Below, in pieces: positions 1 to 7,791 of a stretch of DNA of 9,570 bases (the first letter of the stretch is position 1; every line of letters begins with the position of its first letter). A program made the translations under genes and the position numbers. The DNA lies in contig JBKBMT010000084.1 of assembly GCA_046295655.1 (NCBI GenBank), positions 1-9,570 on the forward strand, given 5' to 3'. This stretch comes from JBKBMT01 sp046295655 (GTDB lineage: Bacteria; Pseudomonadota; Alphaproteobacteria; Rhodobacterales; Rhodobacteraceae). The notes under the pieces are model-generated. The model had not been told where the DNA came from. It searched no databases and was given only the letters and a program-made list of their open reading frames with translations.

Positions 1-776
1 CCCATTCCGCCGCCCGCGGGGCCGCCCGCGCGGCCCGCCTCGGCCAGACTCAGCACCCGGGCAAGGTTCGACGCGAAGGTGGTCGCCGCCACAAGGCCGC
101 GCGCTTCGGTCATCAGGGCGGTCAACGGCTCCACCAGGGTCGATTCCGACCGGCCAGGATGCTCGACGAAAACATTGGTGGAATCGCAGGTCATCACCTT
201 GATGCCCGTCCGGCCGATCTCGGCCAGCATCGCCTCGTCCCAGGGCTCGCCCACGCGGGGGTCGAGGTCGATCTTGAAATCCGCCGAATGCAGGATCCGC
301 CCCGCCGGGGTCTCGATCAGCAGCGCGGCGGATTCCGGGATCGAATGGCTGATGGGCACGAACTGCACCCGGAACGGCCCGGCCTCGATCCAGTGCGGCC
401 GGGGCGGATGCACCTGCACCACCGAAGGGTCGAGCCCCTGATCCTCCAGCTTCATCTTCGCCAGCGCCGCGGTGAACTTGCGCGCATGGACCGGCGCGCG
501 CAGCCGTGGCCACAGATGGCCCAGCGCGCCGACATGATCCTCGTGGCCGTGGGTGATGAAGATCGCCTCCAGCCGGTCGGCGCGGTCCGCCAGCCAGCTG
601 ATGTCGGGCATGATGAGATCGACCCCGGGGGTGGTCTCCATGTCGCCGAAGGTAACGCCGAGATCGACGAGGATCAGCCGCTCGCGGTCCTCGGGCCCGT
701 AGCCGAAGACATAGGCATTCATGCCAACTTCCCCCGCCCCGCCGAGCGGAAGATAGATCAGCCGGTTCGCACTCAT
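1..776 (-). CDS. rnj: Ribonuclease J, N-terminal 258 residues (3' end cut by window edge)
   Basis: Metallo-beta-lactamase/beta-CASP ribonuclease acting in 5'-end-dependent mRNA decay and rRNA maturation. Seen: from ATG at 776-774 the reading frame stays open to the left edge. The N-terminus carries GGAGEVGMN (12-20), the zinc motif HGHEDH (76-81), HSIPES with H144, SADFK with D166, CDSTNV (197-202) and TTFASN (232-237). These are the RNase J signatures in the right order. The full protein is usually about 550 residues, so the rest of the beta-CASP domain and the C-terminal domain lie outside the window. The ATG overlaps the coaX stop by four bases (ATGA), which suggests translational coupling. 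The last visible part (about 245-258) is a Gly/Ala-rich run after the TTFASN helix. Identification is firm; whether the gene is intact downstream cannot be seen. Confidence 0.95.
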   Translation of the reverse strand, partial: MSANRLIYLPLGGAGEVGMNAYVFGYGPEDRERLILVDLGVTFGDMETTPGVDLIMPDISWLADRADRLEAIFITHGHEDHVGALGHLWPRLRAPVHARKFTAALAKMKLEDQGLDPSVVQVHPPRPHWIEAGPFRVQFVPISHSIPESAALLIETPAGRILHSADFKIDLDPRVGEPWDEAMLAEIGRTGIKVMTCDSTNVFVEHPGRSESTLVEPLTALMTEARGLVAATTFASNLARVLSLAEAGRAGGPAGGGM

Positions 777-1552
777 CCCTGCCCCAGTTCCCTGTTGTAG
801 CGGTGGATCAGGACCAGGCCATGCATGGTCAGGTCATCCTCCACCGCGTCGAAGATCGATGTGCCCTGCTCGAACAGCGAGGCAAGGCCGCCTGTCCCGA
901 TCACCTTCATCGGCCGGCCCCGTTCGGCCCGAATCGCGCCGACGATGCCCTCGACCAGCCCGACATAGCCCCAATACACGCCGGACTGCATGCAGGCCAC
1001 CGTATTCGTGCCGACCACCCGGTCGGGCTTGCTGATGTCCACATGGGGAAGCGCCGCGGCGGCCATGTGCAGTGCCTCGAGACTGAGATTGACCCCGGGC
1101 GAGATGACGCCGCCGACATAGGCGCCGTCCACATCCACCACGTCGAAGGTGGTGGCGGTGCCGAAATCCACCACGATCAGGTCGCCCCCGTGCCGGTCGA
1201 AGGCGCCGGCGCTGTTCACCAGCCGGTCCGGGCCAACCGTCGTGCCCTGATCGACACGCGGCGGGTTCGGCAGATCGCATCCCGGCTTGCCGACAACCAG
1301 CGGCCGGCAGTCGAAATAGCGGCTGGCGAGGACGCGGAGGTTGAACACCACCCGCGGCACGGTCGAGGAGACGATGACCTCCGTAATGCGCGCCGCGACC
1401 CGGTTGAGCTGCATCAGGGTGGAGAGCCAGACGAAGTATTCGTCCGCGGTCCGCCGGTGGTCGGTGGCCATGCGCCAGGTCGCCACGAACCGCGACCCGT
1501 CCCAGATGGCGAAGACGGTGTTGGTGTTGCCGCAGTCGATTGCCAGAAGCAT
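773..1552 (-). CDS. coaX: Type III pantothenate kinase (CoaX)
   Basis: Phosphorylates pantothenate with ATP, the first step of coenzyme A synthesis, in the cytoplasm. The 259 residues match the usual length of CoaX. Seen: an ASKHA-fold phosphate loop DCGNTNT (6-12), GPDR (107-110) whose Asp109 is the expected catalytic base, VDFGTATTFD (128-137) with Asp129, and ISPG (150-153). The frame is open 13 codons further upstream, but the ATG at 1552 is preferred: it has a strong GGAGG seven bases ahead and puts the first beta strand and D6 at the family position. The gene follows birA by 19 bases and its TGA overlaps the rnj start. Type III kinases are known to be insensitive to CoA feedback and to need a monovalent cation; nothing here contradicts that. 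Confidence 0.96.
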   Translation of the reverse strand: MLLAIDCGNTNTVFAIWDGSRFVATWRMATDHRRTADEYFVWLSTLMQLNRVAARITEVIVSSTVPRVVFNLRVLASRYFDCRPLVVGKPGCDLPNPPRVDQGTTVGPDRLVNSAGAFDRHGGDLIVVDFGTATTFDVVDVDGAYVGGVISPGVNLSLEALHMAAAALPHVDISKPDRVVGTNTVACMQSGVYWGYVGLVEGIVGAIRAERGRPMKVIGTGGLASLFEQGTSIFDAVEDDLTMHGLVLIHRYNRELGQG

Positions 1553-1555
1553 CAG

Positions 1556-1566
1556 CCTTCCTCCCC
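1556..1566 (-). promoter_or_regulatory. Strong ribosome binding site of coaX
   Basis: The minus strand reads GGGGAGGAAGG, with the GGAGG core at 1564-1560, seven bases before the ATG at 1552. It lies wholly in the 19-base gap after the birA stop. It is the strongest Shine-Dalgarno match in the window and decides the coaX start against the in-frame upstream alternatives. Confidence 0.8.
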
Positions 1567-1571
1567 GAGGA

Positions 1572-2333
1572 TCAGACCGGAAAGAACACATCGGCCGCGG
1601 GCACGGCGGTCCGGCCTTCTGGGGTCAGCAGGACAAGGGCGCCGGTCCCGTCGATGCCCTCGAACCGGCCGGACAGGTCCCTGTCTCCGGCCCGGACCCG
1701 GATCGCCTCGCCCAGCCGGGCGGCATGGGCCAGCCAGGCGTCGCGCAGGGGCGCAAAGCCGTCGGCCTCAAGCCGCGCGTCCCAGTGCGCGAACCGCGGC
1801 GCGAGCGCGTCAAGCAGCGCCCGCGGCTCGATCCGCACCCCCGTCCCGGCCAGAACCGAAACCGGGGGCAAGGCACCCGGTTCCACCGCTTCGGGGGGCG
1901 GGGCCGCGATCAGGTTCACCCCGATCCCGACCGCGAGCCAACCGATCGCGCCGCCGCTGCCGCTGCTTTCCAGAAGGATGCCCGCCACCTTGCCGCCCGA
2001 CAGGAGCACGTCGTTGGGCCATTTCAGCGACAGCGCGGCGCCCGCCCCGGTCAGCCGCTCCAGCGCCTCGCGCAGCGCGACCGCGGCCACGAAGGACCGC
2101 AGCGCGGCCTGCGCCGGCTGCCCCGAGGGGCGCATCAGCAGCGTCGCGTGGAAGTTTCCGCGCGGGCTGACCCAGGCCCGGCCGCGCCGGCCGCGCCCGA
2201 GGCTCTGGAAGCCGGCCATGATCCATTCCGGCCCTGCCCCGGCAGACGCCCGCCGCGCGGCCTCGGCGTTCGTGCTGTCGATCTCGTCCAGCACCCGCCG
2301 CCCGACGCCTTCCGGCCAGGGCTCAGCGGACAA
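1572..2333 (-). CDS. birA: Biotin--[acetyl-CoA-carboxylase] ligase, monofunctional
   Basis: Activates biotin as biotinyl-5'-AMP and transfers it to the lysine of biotin carboxyl carrier domains such as AccB. Seen in 253 residues: DSTN (19-22), the biotinyl-AMP loop GRGRRGRAW (46-54), KWPNDVL (104-110), GKVAGILLE (114-122) and GIGVN (136-140), then a small C-terminal SH3-like part (about 205-253). There is no N-terminal winged-helix domain, so this is a class I ligase and not a biotin-operon repressor. The start is TTG at 2333-2331: no ATG lies upstream of the DSTN motif in this frame, and the residues from WPEGVGRR onward fit the family. The only other candidate is GTG at codon 14, which would clip the fold. 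The first 11 bases overlap the end of nuoN, so translation is probably coupled. A birA homologue just after the complex I genes is, as I recall, also known from Paracoccus. Confidence 0.95.
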   Translation of the reverse strand: MSAEPWPEGVGRRVLDEIDSTNAEAARRASAGAGPEWIMAGFQSLGRGRRGRAWVSPRGNFHATLLMRPSGQPAQAALRSFVAAVALREALERLTGAGAALSLKWPNDVLLSGGKVAGILLESSGSGGAIGWLAVGIGVNLIAAPPPEAVEPGALPPVSVLAGTGVRIEPRALLDALAPRFAHWDARLEADGFAPLRDAWLAHAARLGEAIRVRAGDRDLSGRFEGIDGTGALVLLTPEGRTAVPAADVFFPV

Positions 2334-3759
2334 GCGAGGCCGCCGCCGCCGCCGCCAGCGGCTCGATCCCGAACAGGTTGACGATGCCGATCAGCATCAC
2401 CGCGGCACTGCCCGCCATCAGCGCCCATTGCGCTGGCACCATGCGGCTTTCCAGCTCTGCCCCCTCGCGGCCGAAGTACATGTAGTAGACGATCCTGAGG
2501 TAGTAGAAGGCGCCGATCACCGAGGCGATCACGCCGGCCACTGCAAGCCAGGCCATCCCCGCATCGACCGCGGCCTTCAGCACATAGAACTTGCCGAAGA
2601 AGCCCAGCAGCGGCGGCACCCCGGCGAGGCTGAACATCAGCAGAAGCAGCGCGAACGCCTTGCCCGGCTCGGCCCGGGCGAACAGGTGCAGGCTGTCGAT
2701 GTCCGTCACCTGCCGGCCGTCGCGTTCCATCGACAGGATGAAGGCGAAGGTGCCCACGTTCATCGCGACATAGATCGCCATGTAGATCAGCATCGCCTGG
2801 ATGCCGACGGCCGTGCCGACCGCAAGCCCGATCATCGCAAAGCCCATGTGCGCGATCGAGGAATAGGCCATCAGCCGCTTCATGTCGCGCTGGCCGATCG
2901 CCGCCACAGCGCCGAGGAACATCGAGGCGACGGCCAGCGCCGCGATAACCTGTCCCCAATCGCCCGGGATCGCGCCGAAGGCGTCGTGCACCAGCCGCGC
3001 AAACAGCGCCATGGCTGCCACCTTGGGCGCGGTGGCGAAAAGCGCGGTGACGGGCGTGGGCGAGCCTTCGTAGACATCGGGCGTCCACATGTGGAACGGC
3101 ACGGCCGAGACCTTGAACGCCAGCCCCGCCAGCATGAACACCATGCCGAACAGCACCCCGAGCGGCACGTCGTCCTGAAGCGTGGACAGGATGCCGGCAA
3201 AGTTCGTGGTTCCGGAGAAGCCGTAGATCAGCGACGCGCCGTAGAGCAGCAAACCAGAGCTGAGCGCGCCGAGCACGAAATACTTCAGCCCCGCCTCGGT
3301 CGAACGCACGCTGTCGCGCCGCAGGGCCGCAACGACATAAAGCGACAGCGACTGAAGCTCGAGCCCCATGTAGAGCGCGATCAGATCCCCGGACGAGACC
3401 ATCATCATCATGCCGAGGACCGCGAGCGCGATCAGGATCGGGTATTCGAACCGCCCGAGACCGCGCCGCTCGACGTAGTCCTGACCCATGACCAGCACCG
3501 CCGCCGCAGAGACCAGGATCATCACCTTGGCGAAGCGCGCGAAGGGATCGTCGACGAACATGCCGTCGAAGGCGATCGAGGTGCCCTGCCCCGTCGCCCC
3601 GATCCAGAAGGCAAGGATCAGGAACAGCCCCGCGGTGCCCCAGGTCAGGATCGGGGTCAGCTGGTCGCGCGTGGTATAGACCGCGCCCAGCAGCGCGGCC
3701 ATGGCGCAGACCGCCAGCGTGATCTCCGGCAGGACGACGGACAGGTCGGCGGCAATCAT
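2323..3759 (-). CDS. nuoN: NADH-quinone oxidoreductase subunit N
   Basis: Antiporter-like proton-pumping subunit of the complex I membrane arm (ND2 homologue), in the inner membrane. The 478 residues are of usual length and mostly hydrophobic helices. Seen: the key membrane charges E134 (GLELQSL), K216 (AFKVSAVPFHMW), K246 (ATAPKVAA) and K390 (GFFGKFYVLK), which align with E133, K217, K247 and K395 of E. coli NuoN from my knowledge of that protein. The WTPDVYEGSPTPV segment (225-237) is typical. The start at 3759 is chosen over an in-frame ATG 39 bases upstream because GAGGAG lies six bases ahead and the upstream extension would run into nuoM. The gap to nuoM is 10 bases. The C-terminus ends in an Ala-rich run (469-475) overlapped by the birA start. 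Confidence 0.98.
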   Translation of the reverse strand: MIAADLSVVLPEITLAVCAMAALLGAVYTTRDQLTPILTWGTAGLFLILAFWIGATGQGTSIAFDGMFVDDPFARFAKVMILVSAAAVLVMGQDYVERRGLGRFEYPILIALAVLGMMMMVSSGDLIALYMGLELQSLSLYVVAALRRDSVRSTEAGLKYFVLGALSSGLLLYGASLIYGFSGTTNFAGILSTLQDDVPLGVLFGMVFMLAGLAFKVSAVPFHMWTPDVYEGSPTPVTALFATAPKVAAMALFARLVHDAFGAIPGDWGQVIAALAVASMFLGAVAAIGQRDMKRLMAYSSIAHMGFAMIGLAVGTAVGIQAMLIYMAIYVAMNVGTFAFILSMERDGRQVTDIDSLHLFARAEPGKAFALLLLMFSLAGVPPLLGFFGKFYVLKAAVDAGMAWLAVAGVIASVIGAFYYLRIVYYMYFGREGAELESRMVPAQWALMAGSAAVMLIGIVNLFGIEPLAAAAAASLVR

Positions 3760-3765
3760 AGCGCG

Positions 3766-3771
3766 CTCCTC
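3766..3771 (-). promoter_or_regulatory. Ribosome binding site of nuoN
   Basis: GAGGAG on the minus strand, six bases before the ATG at 3759. It shares bases with the TGA stop of nuoM (3772-3770), so ribosomes ending nuoM sit on the nuoN initiation site. It decides the nuoN start. Confidence 0.7.
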
Positions 3772-5308
3772 AGTTCTGGGCCAGACGGCTGCCGGCATCC
3801 GCCGGGATCGCCGCCTGATACTCGGTCACCAGCGCCGAGACGCTGGGCCCGATGATGTCGGTGACAAGGCTCGGATAGACGCCGAGCAGGATGGTCATGA
3901 CGACGAGCGGCGCAAAGATCGCCTTCTCGCGCCGGGTCAGGTCGGTGATGCCCTTCAGGCTTTCCTTGATCAGGTCGCCGAACACCACCCGGCGATAGAG
4001 CCACAGCGCATAGGCCGCCGACAGGATCACCCCCGAGGTCGCCACTGCCGCGACCCAGGTATTGACCTGGAAGATACCCATCAGCGTCAGGAACTCGCCG
4101 ACGAAGCCCGAGGTGCCGGGCAGGCCCACGTTGGCCATGGTGAACAGCATGAAGATCGCCGCATAGGCCGGCATCCGGTTCACGAGACCACCGTAGGCGT
4201 CGATCTCGCGGGTGTGCATCCGGTCGTAGATGACGCCCACGATCAGAAACAGCGCGCCCGAGATGAAACCGTGGCTGATCATCTGGAAGATCGCGCCGTC
4301 GATGCCCTGCTGGTTCGCGGCGAAGATCCCGGCGGTCACGTAACCCATGTGCGCGACCGAGGAATAGGCGATCAGCTTCTTCATGTCGGATTGTGCCAGC
4401 GCGACGAGGCTCGTGTAGACGATCGCGATGGCCGACAGCCACAGCACGAAGGGCGCCAGCAGGTCCGAGGCGACCGGGAACATCGGCAGACTGAACCGCA
4501 GGAAGCCGTAGCCGCCCATCTTCAGAAGGATCGCCGCCAGCACCACCGACCCGGCCGTCGGCGCCTGCACGTGCGCGTCGGGCAGCCAGGTGTGCACCGG
4601 CCACATCGGCATCTTCACCGCGAACGAGGCGAAGAAGGCCAGCCACATCAAGGTCTGCGCGCCGCCCGCGATCTGCCAGCCCATCAGGCTGACCGGCCCG
4701 GCGTCGAACTGGTGGTTCAGCAGCGCCGCGATGTCGGTCGTGCCGGCCTCGACATACATGTAGACCATCGCGACCAGCATCAGCACCGAGCCGAGGAAGG
4801 TGTAGAGGAAGAACTTGAACGCGGCATAGATCCGTTCCTTGCCGCCCCAGATGCCGATGATCAGGAACATCGGGATCAGGCCCGCCTCGAAGAACAGGTA
4901 GAACAGCACGAGGTCCAGCGCGACGAAGACGCCGAGCATCAGCGTCTCGAGCACCAGGAAGGCGATCATGTATTCCTTGACCCGGTGCGTCACGTCCCAG
5001 CACGCGGCGATGGTCAGCGGCATCAGGAACGTGGTCAGCATCACGAACAGGATCGAGATGCCGTCCACCCCCAGCTTGTAGCGCAGCCCGGCGATCCAGG
5101 ACCGTTCCTCGACGAACTGGAATCCGGTGTCCGCCGGGTCGAAACCGGCAAGCAGGAACAGCGAGATCAGGAAGGTGGCCGTGGTCGCCAGCAGCGCCAG
5201 CCACTTGGCGTTGCGCTGCGCGGCCGGATCATCGCCGCGCAGGAACGCGGCCATGATGAGCGCCGCCACGGCGGGGGTGAAGGTGATGATCGAAAGCAGG
5301 TTGTCCAT
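3770..5308 (-). CDS. nuoM: NADH-quinone oxidoreductase subunit M
   Basis: Middle antiporter-like subunit of the complex I membrane arm (ND4 homologue), translocating protons across the inner membrane. The 512 residues match the usual length. Seen: E141 in FFEAGLIPM, K232 in AVKMPMWPVHTWLPDAH (230-246), K263 in LLKMGGYG and E405 in GFVGEF. These correspond to E144, K234, K265 and E407 of E. coli NuoM as I know it, so the proton channel is complete. SDMKKLIAYSSVAHMGY (307-323) is the usual signature of the broken-helix region. The start ATG lies three bases after the nuoL stop (TGAGCCATG); a G-rich run upstream is the only Shine-Dalgarno-like signal. The gap to nuoN is 10 bases. Nothing in it looks damaged. 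Confidence 0.98.
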   Translation of the reverse strand: MDNLLSIITFTPAVAALIMAAFLRGDDPAAQRNAKWLALLATTATFLISLFLLAGFDPADTGFQFVEERSWIAGLRYKLGVDGISILFVMLTTFLMPLTIAACWDVTHRVKEYMIAFLVLETLMLGVFVALDLVLFYLFFEAGLIPMFLIIGIWGGKERIYAAFKFFLYTFLGSVLMLVAMVYMYVEAGTTDIAALLNHQFDAGPVSLMGWQIAGGAQTLMWLAFFASFAVKMPMWPVHTWLPDAHVQAPTAGSVVLAAILLKMGGYGFLRFSLPMFPVASDLLAPFVLWLSAIAIVYTSLVALAQSDMKKLIAYSSVAHMGYVTAGIFAANQQGIDGAIFQMISHGFISGALFLIVGVIYDRMHTREIDAYGGLVNRMPAYAAIFMLFTMANVGLPGTSGFVGEFLTLMGIFQVNTWVAAVATSGVILSAAYALWLYRRVVFGDLIKESLKGITDLTRREKAIFAPLVVMTILLGVYPSLVTDIIGPSVSALVTEYQAAIPADAGSRLAQN

Positions 5309-5311
5309 GGC

Positions 5312-7414
5312 TCAGCGCCCCCCCGCCAGCGTCATCCAGGTGATCAGGATCACGATCCCCAGCACCATGGCGAAGGCATAGTGGAACACGTAGCCCGACT
5401 GCGCCCGCCCAGCCATCCGCGTGACCCAGGGCACGATGCCCATGGCCAGACCGTTGATCCCGCCGTCGATCACGCCGCCGTCGCCGCGACGCCACAGGAA
5501 CCGGCCCAGCCATTTCGCCGGTCGGACGAAGATCCAGTCGTAGATCTCGTCGAAATACCACTTGTTCAGCAGGAACAGGTAGAGCGGCCGCTGGTTCTCG
5601 GCCAGCCGCCCCGGCAGGTCGGGCCTTCGGATGTAGAACAGCCAGGCCAGCGCCAGCCCGGCCAGCATCGCCACGAAGGGGCTGAGCCGCACCCAGACCG
5701 GAACATAATGCGCGTCATGCAGCACCGTGTTGGTCGGCGCCATGAAGATGGCGCCGCGGCCCGGCACGTCGATCCCCGGCACCGGCGCGGCCTGTCCGGC
5801 CGCGGTGCGTTCGGCATGCGGGCCCTCGCCCACCGCCTCGCCTTCGTCGGCCGTGGCGTCCGCATGGGCGTCGGCATGGACCTCGGCCGCCGCCGGGATG
5901 CCGAACCATGTGCGCACCGAGGCATCCTTGCCGAAGAACACCCCATACCAGACCATGCCCGAGAACACCGCCCCCAGCGCCAGCACGGCCAGCGGGACGA
6001 GCATGACCGGCGGGCTTTCGTGGGCGTGTTCGTGGGTATGGTGATCGCCGCGCGGGGTGCCCCAGAAGGTCATGAACATCAACCGCCAGGAATAGAACGA
6101 GGTCATCGCCGCCGCCGCGACCAGAAGCCAGAAGGCGAAAGTGCTGCCGACGAAGGCGCTTTCGATCACCGCGTCCTTCGACAGGAACCCGGCAAAGCCG
6201 ATATGGGTCAGCGGGATGCCGACCCCGGTGATCGCCAGCGTGCCGATCAGCATGGCCCAGAAGGTCCAGGGCATCTTGCGGCGCAGTCCGCCATAGTTCC
6301 GCATGTCCTGTTCGTGGTGCATGCCGTGGATCACCGAGCCTGCGCCGAGGAACAGCATCGCCTTGAAGAAGGCATGGGTGAACAGGTGGAACATCGCCAC
6401 CGAATAGACGCCCACACCGGCGGCCACGAACATGTAGCCAAGCTGCGAACAGGTCGAATAGGCGATGACCCGCTTGATGTCGTTCTGCACCAGCCCCACC
6501 GTGGCCGCGAAGAAGGCGGTGACCGCCCCGATCACGACCACCATTGCCTGCGCATCGGGTGCGTATTCGAACACCGGCGACATGCGGCAGACCAGGAACA
6601 CGCCCGCGGTCACCATGGTGGCGGCATGGATGAGCGCGGAAACCGGGGTCGGGCCTTCCATCGCGTCGGGCAGCCAGGTGTGCAGGAACAGCTGCGCGGA
6701 CTTGCCCATTGCACCGATGAACAGAAGCACCGCCAGCAGGTTCGCGGCGTTCCAGTCGGTCCACAGGAAGCGCAGTTCGGTCTCGGCCAGCGCCGGCGCG
6801 GCGGCGAAGATGTCGTCGAACCGGATCGAGTCGGTCAGGTAGAACAGCCCGAAGATCCCCAGCGCCAGGCCGAAGTCGCCGACCCGGTTGACGACAAAGG
6901 CCTTGATCGCCGCCGCATTGGCGCTGGCCTTGCGGTAGTAGAAGCCGATCAGCAGATAGGAGGCGACGCCCACCCCTTCCCAGCCGAAGAACAGCTGCAC
7001 CAGGTTGTCGGCCGTCACCAGCGTCAGCATGGCGAAGGTGAAGAACGACAGATAGGCGAAGAAGCGCGCCTGGTAGTGCTCGCCCTCGCGCCAGTTGTCG
7101 TCGTGGGCCATGTAACCGAAGCTGTAGAGATGGACGAGCGCCGAGACGGTGTTGACCACCACCAGCATGATCGCGGTCAGCCGGTCGAGCCGGATCGACC
7201 AGTCGGTGCCAAGGCTGCCGGATTCGATCCAGCGCATCAGCACGATCTGCCGGGTCTCGCCATCGTGGCTCAGGAAGATTACCCACGACAGGGCCGCCGC
7301 CAGGAAAACAAGGGCGGTGGTTATGATCATGCCGTTGCGTTCGCCGATCAGGCGCCAGCCGAAACCGCAGATCAGCGCGCCGACCAGCGGCGCCAGGAGG
7401 ATGACGGTTTCCAT
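5312..7414 (-). CDS. nuoL: NADH-quinone oxidoreductase subunit L
   Basis: Distal antiporter-like subunit of the complex I membrane arm (ND5 homologue), with the long lateral helix at its C-terminus. At 700 residues it is longer than the roughly 610 of E. coli. Seen: E146 (GWEGVGV), K238 (GAMGKSAQLFLHTWLPDAMEG region), H263 (ALIHAATMVTAG), K351 (HAFFKAMLFLGAGSV) and K413 (FLSKDAV), all expected proton-path residues. The extra length lies mainly in hydrophilic loops: a His-rich loop at 457-466 (DHHTHEHAHE) and a long acidic, His- and Ala-rich segment at about 510-550 containing HADAHADA. The segment NKWYFDEIYDWIFVRP (617-632) and a last hydrophobic helix (about 676-696) form the C-terminal lateral-helix end. 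The start ATG lies four bases after the nuoK stop with AAGGG ahead of it; nuoM follows after three bases. Confidence 0.98.
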   Translation of the reverse strand: METVILLAPLVGALICGFGWRLIGERNGMIITTALVFLAAALSWVIFLSHDGETRQIVLMRWIESGSLGTDWSIRLDRLTAIMLVVVNTVSALVHLYSFGYMAHDDNWREGEHYQARFFAYLSFFTFAMLTLVTADNLVQLFFGWEGVGVASYLLIGFYYRKASANAAAIKAFVVNRVGDFGLALGIFGLFYLTDSIRFDDIFAAAPALAETELRFLWTDWNAANLLAVLLFIGAMGKSAQLFLHTWLPDAMEGPTPVSALIHAATMVTAGVFLVCRMSPVFEYAPDAQAMVVVIGAVTAFFAATVGLVQNDIKRVIAYSTCSQLGYMFVAAGVGVYSVAMFHLFTHAFFKAMLFLGAGSVIHGMHHEQDMRNYGGLRRKMPWTFWAMLIGTLAITGVGIPLTHIGFAGFLSKDAVIESAFVGSTFAFWLLVAAAAMTSFYSWRLMFMTFWGTPRGDHHTHEHAHESPPVMLVPLAVLALGAVFSGMVWYGVFFGKDASVRTWFGIPAAAEVHADAHADATADEGEAVGEGPHAERTAAGQAAPVPGIDVPGRGAIFMAPTNTVLHDAHYVPVWVRLSPFVAMLAGLALAWLFYIRRPDLPGRLAENQRPLYLFLLNKWYFDEIYDWIFVRPAKWLGRFLWRRGDGGVIDGGINGLAMGIVPWVTRMAGRAQSGYVFHYAFAMVLGIVILITWMTLAGGR

Positions 7415-7418
7415 CGGC

Positions 7419-7724
7419 TCAGCCCTTCATCACGTTCACGTCTTCCACGTCGATCGTTCCGCGGTTGCGGAAGAAGCAGACGAGGATGGCAAGGCCGATC
7501 GCCGCCTCGGCAGCGGCCACGGTCAGCACGAACATCGTGAACACCTGTCCGACCAGATCGCCGAGGTGGCTCGAGAAGGCGACGAGGTTGATGTTCACGG
7601 CAAGCAGCATCAGCTCGATCGACATGAGGATCACGATCACGTTCTTCCGGTTCAGGAAGATGCCGAAGATCCCGATGACGAACAGCGCCGCCGCCACCGT
7701 CAGGTAATGTTCCAGTCCCACCAT
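7419..7724 (-). CDS. nuoK: NADH-quinone oxidoreductase subunit K
   Basis: Small three-helix subunit of the complex I membrane arm (ND4L homologue), lying between NuoJ and NuoN. The 101 residues are the usual length. Seen: the two buried glutamates E37 (MSIELMLLAVN) and E73 (AAAEAAIGLA), matching E36 and E72 of E. coli NuoK, both needed for coupled proton transfer there. The start ATG at 7724 follows the sequence GAGGGACCGA by three bases, the same module at the same spacing as before nuoJ. Unusually for this operon, 52 bases separate it from the gene upstream. nuoL follows after four bases. Confidence 0.98.
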   Translation of the reverse strand: MVGLEHYLTVAAALFVIGIFGIFLNRKNVIVILMSIELMLLAVNINLVAFSSHLGDLVGQVFTMFVLTVAAAEAAIGLAILVCFFRNRGTIDVEDVNVMKG

Positions 7725-7727
7725 CTT

Positions 7728-7737
7728 TCGGTCCCTC
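7728..7737 (-). promoter_or_regulatory. Ribosome binding module of nuoK
   Basis: GAGGGACCGA on the minus strand, three bases before the nuoK ATG. The GAGGG part is the Shine-Dalgarno sequence. The whole ten bases, with the same spacing, recur before nuoJ at 8921-8930. Confidence 0.6.
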
Positions 7738-7740
7738 GCC

Positions 7741-7791
7741 GGCGGTCAGGCCGCCTTGTCATTCGTTGCCGGCCGGTCAGTCCGCCGGCCG
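7741..7791 (-). other. Two short hairpins in the gap before nuoK
   Basis: The 52 bases between the unnamed gene and nuoK hold two possible RNA hairpins. One pairs 7785-7791 with 7770-7776 (seven G:C pairs, eight-base loop containing the TGA stop of the upstream gene). The other pairs 7751-7755 with 7741-7745 (five pairs, five-base loop). There is no run of U after either, so neither is a typical intrinsic terminator. They could slow decay or processing of the mRNA, or be chance in GC-rich DNA. Confidence 0.35.

Noticed and set aside
803..2170. Plus-strand 455-codon and overlapping 346-codon frames opposite coaX and birA
   Set aside because: Antisense shadows of two genes with clear catalytic motifs.
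1540..3855. Plus-strand open frame of 771 codons opposite birA and nuoN
   Set aside because: Same antisense effect: low-complexity Arg/Pro/His-rich translation without domains, covering two well-identified genes.
5715..7286. Minus-strand 523-codon frame inside nuoL, and a similar 482-codon frame inside nuoM (3756-5204)
   Set aside because: Shifted frames of real genes. Their Arg/Gly/His-rich translations lack domain motifs, while the overlapping frames carry complete NuoL and NuoM signatures.
3701..7540. Plus-strand open frame of 1279 codons opposite nuoL and nuoM, rich in His, Asp, Gln and Arg
   Set aside because: It is antisense to genes with unmistakable conserved motifs. High G/C in third positions of the real genes removes stops from the opposite frame and produces this composition. 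It has no recognisable domain.
7741..7791. Intrinsic terminator before nuoK
   Set aside because: The hairpins are short, are not followed by a U run, and lie in the middle of genes that must be expressed together.
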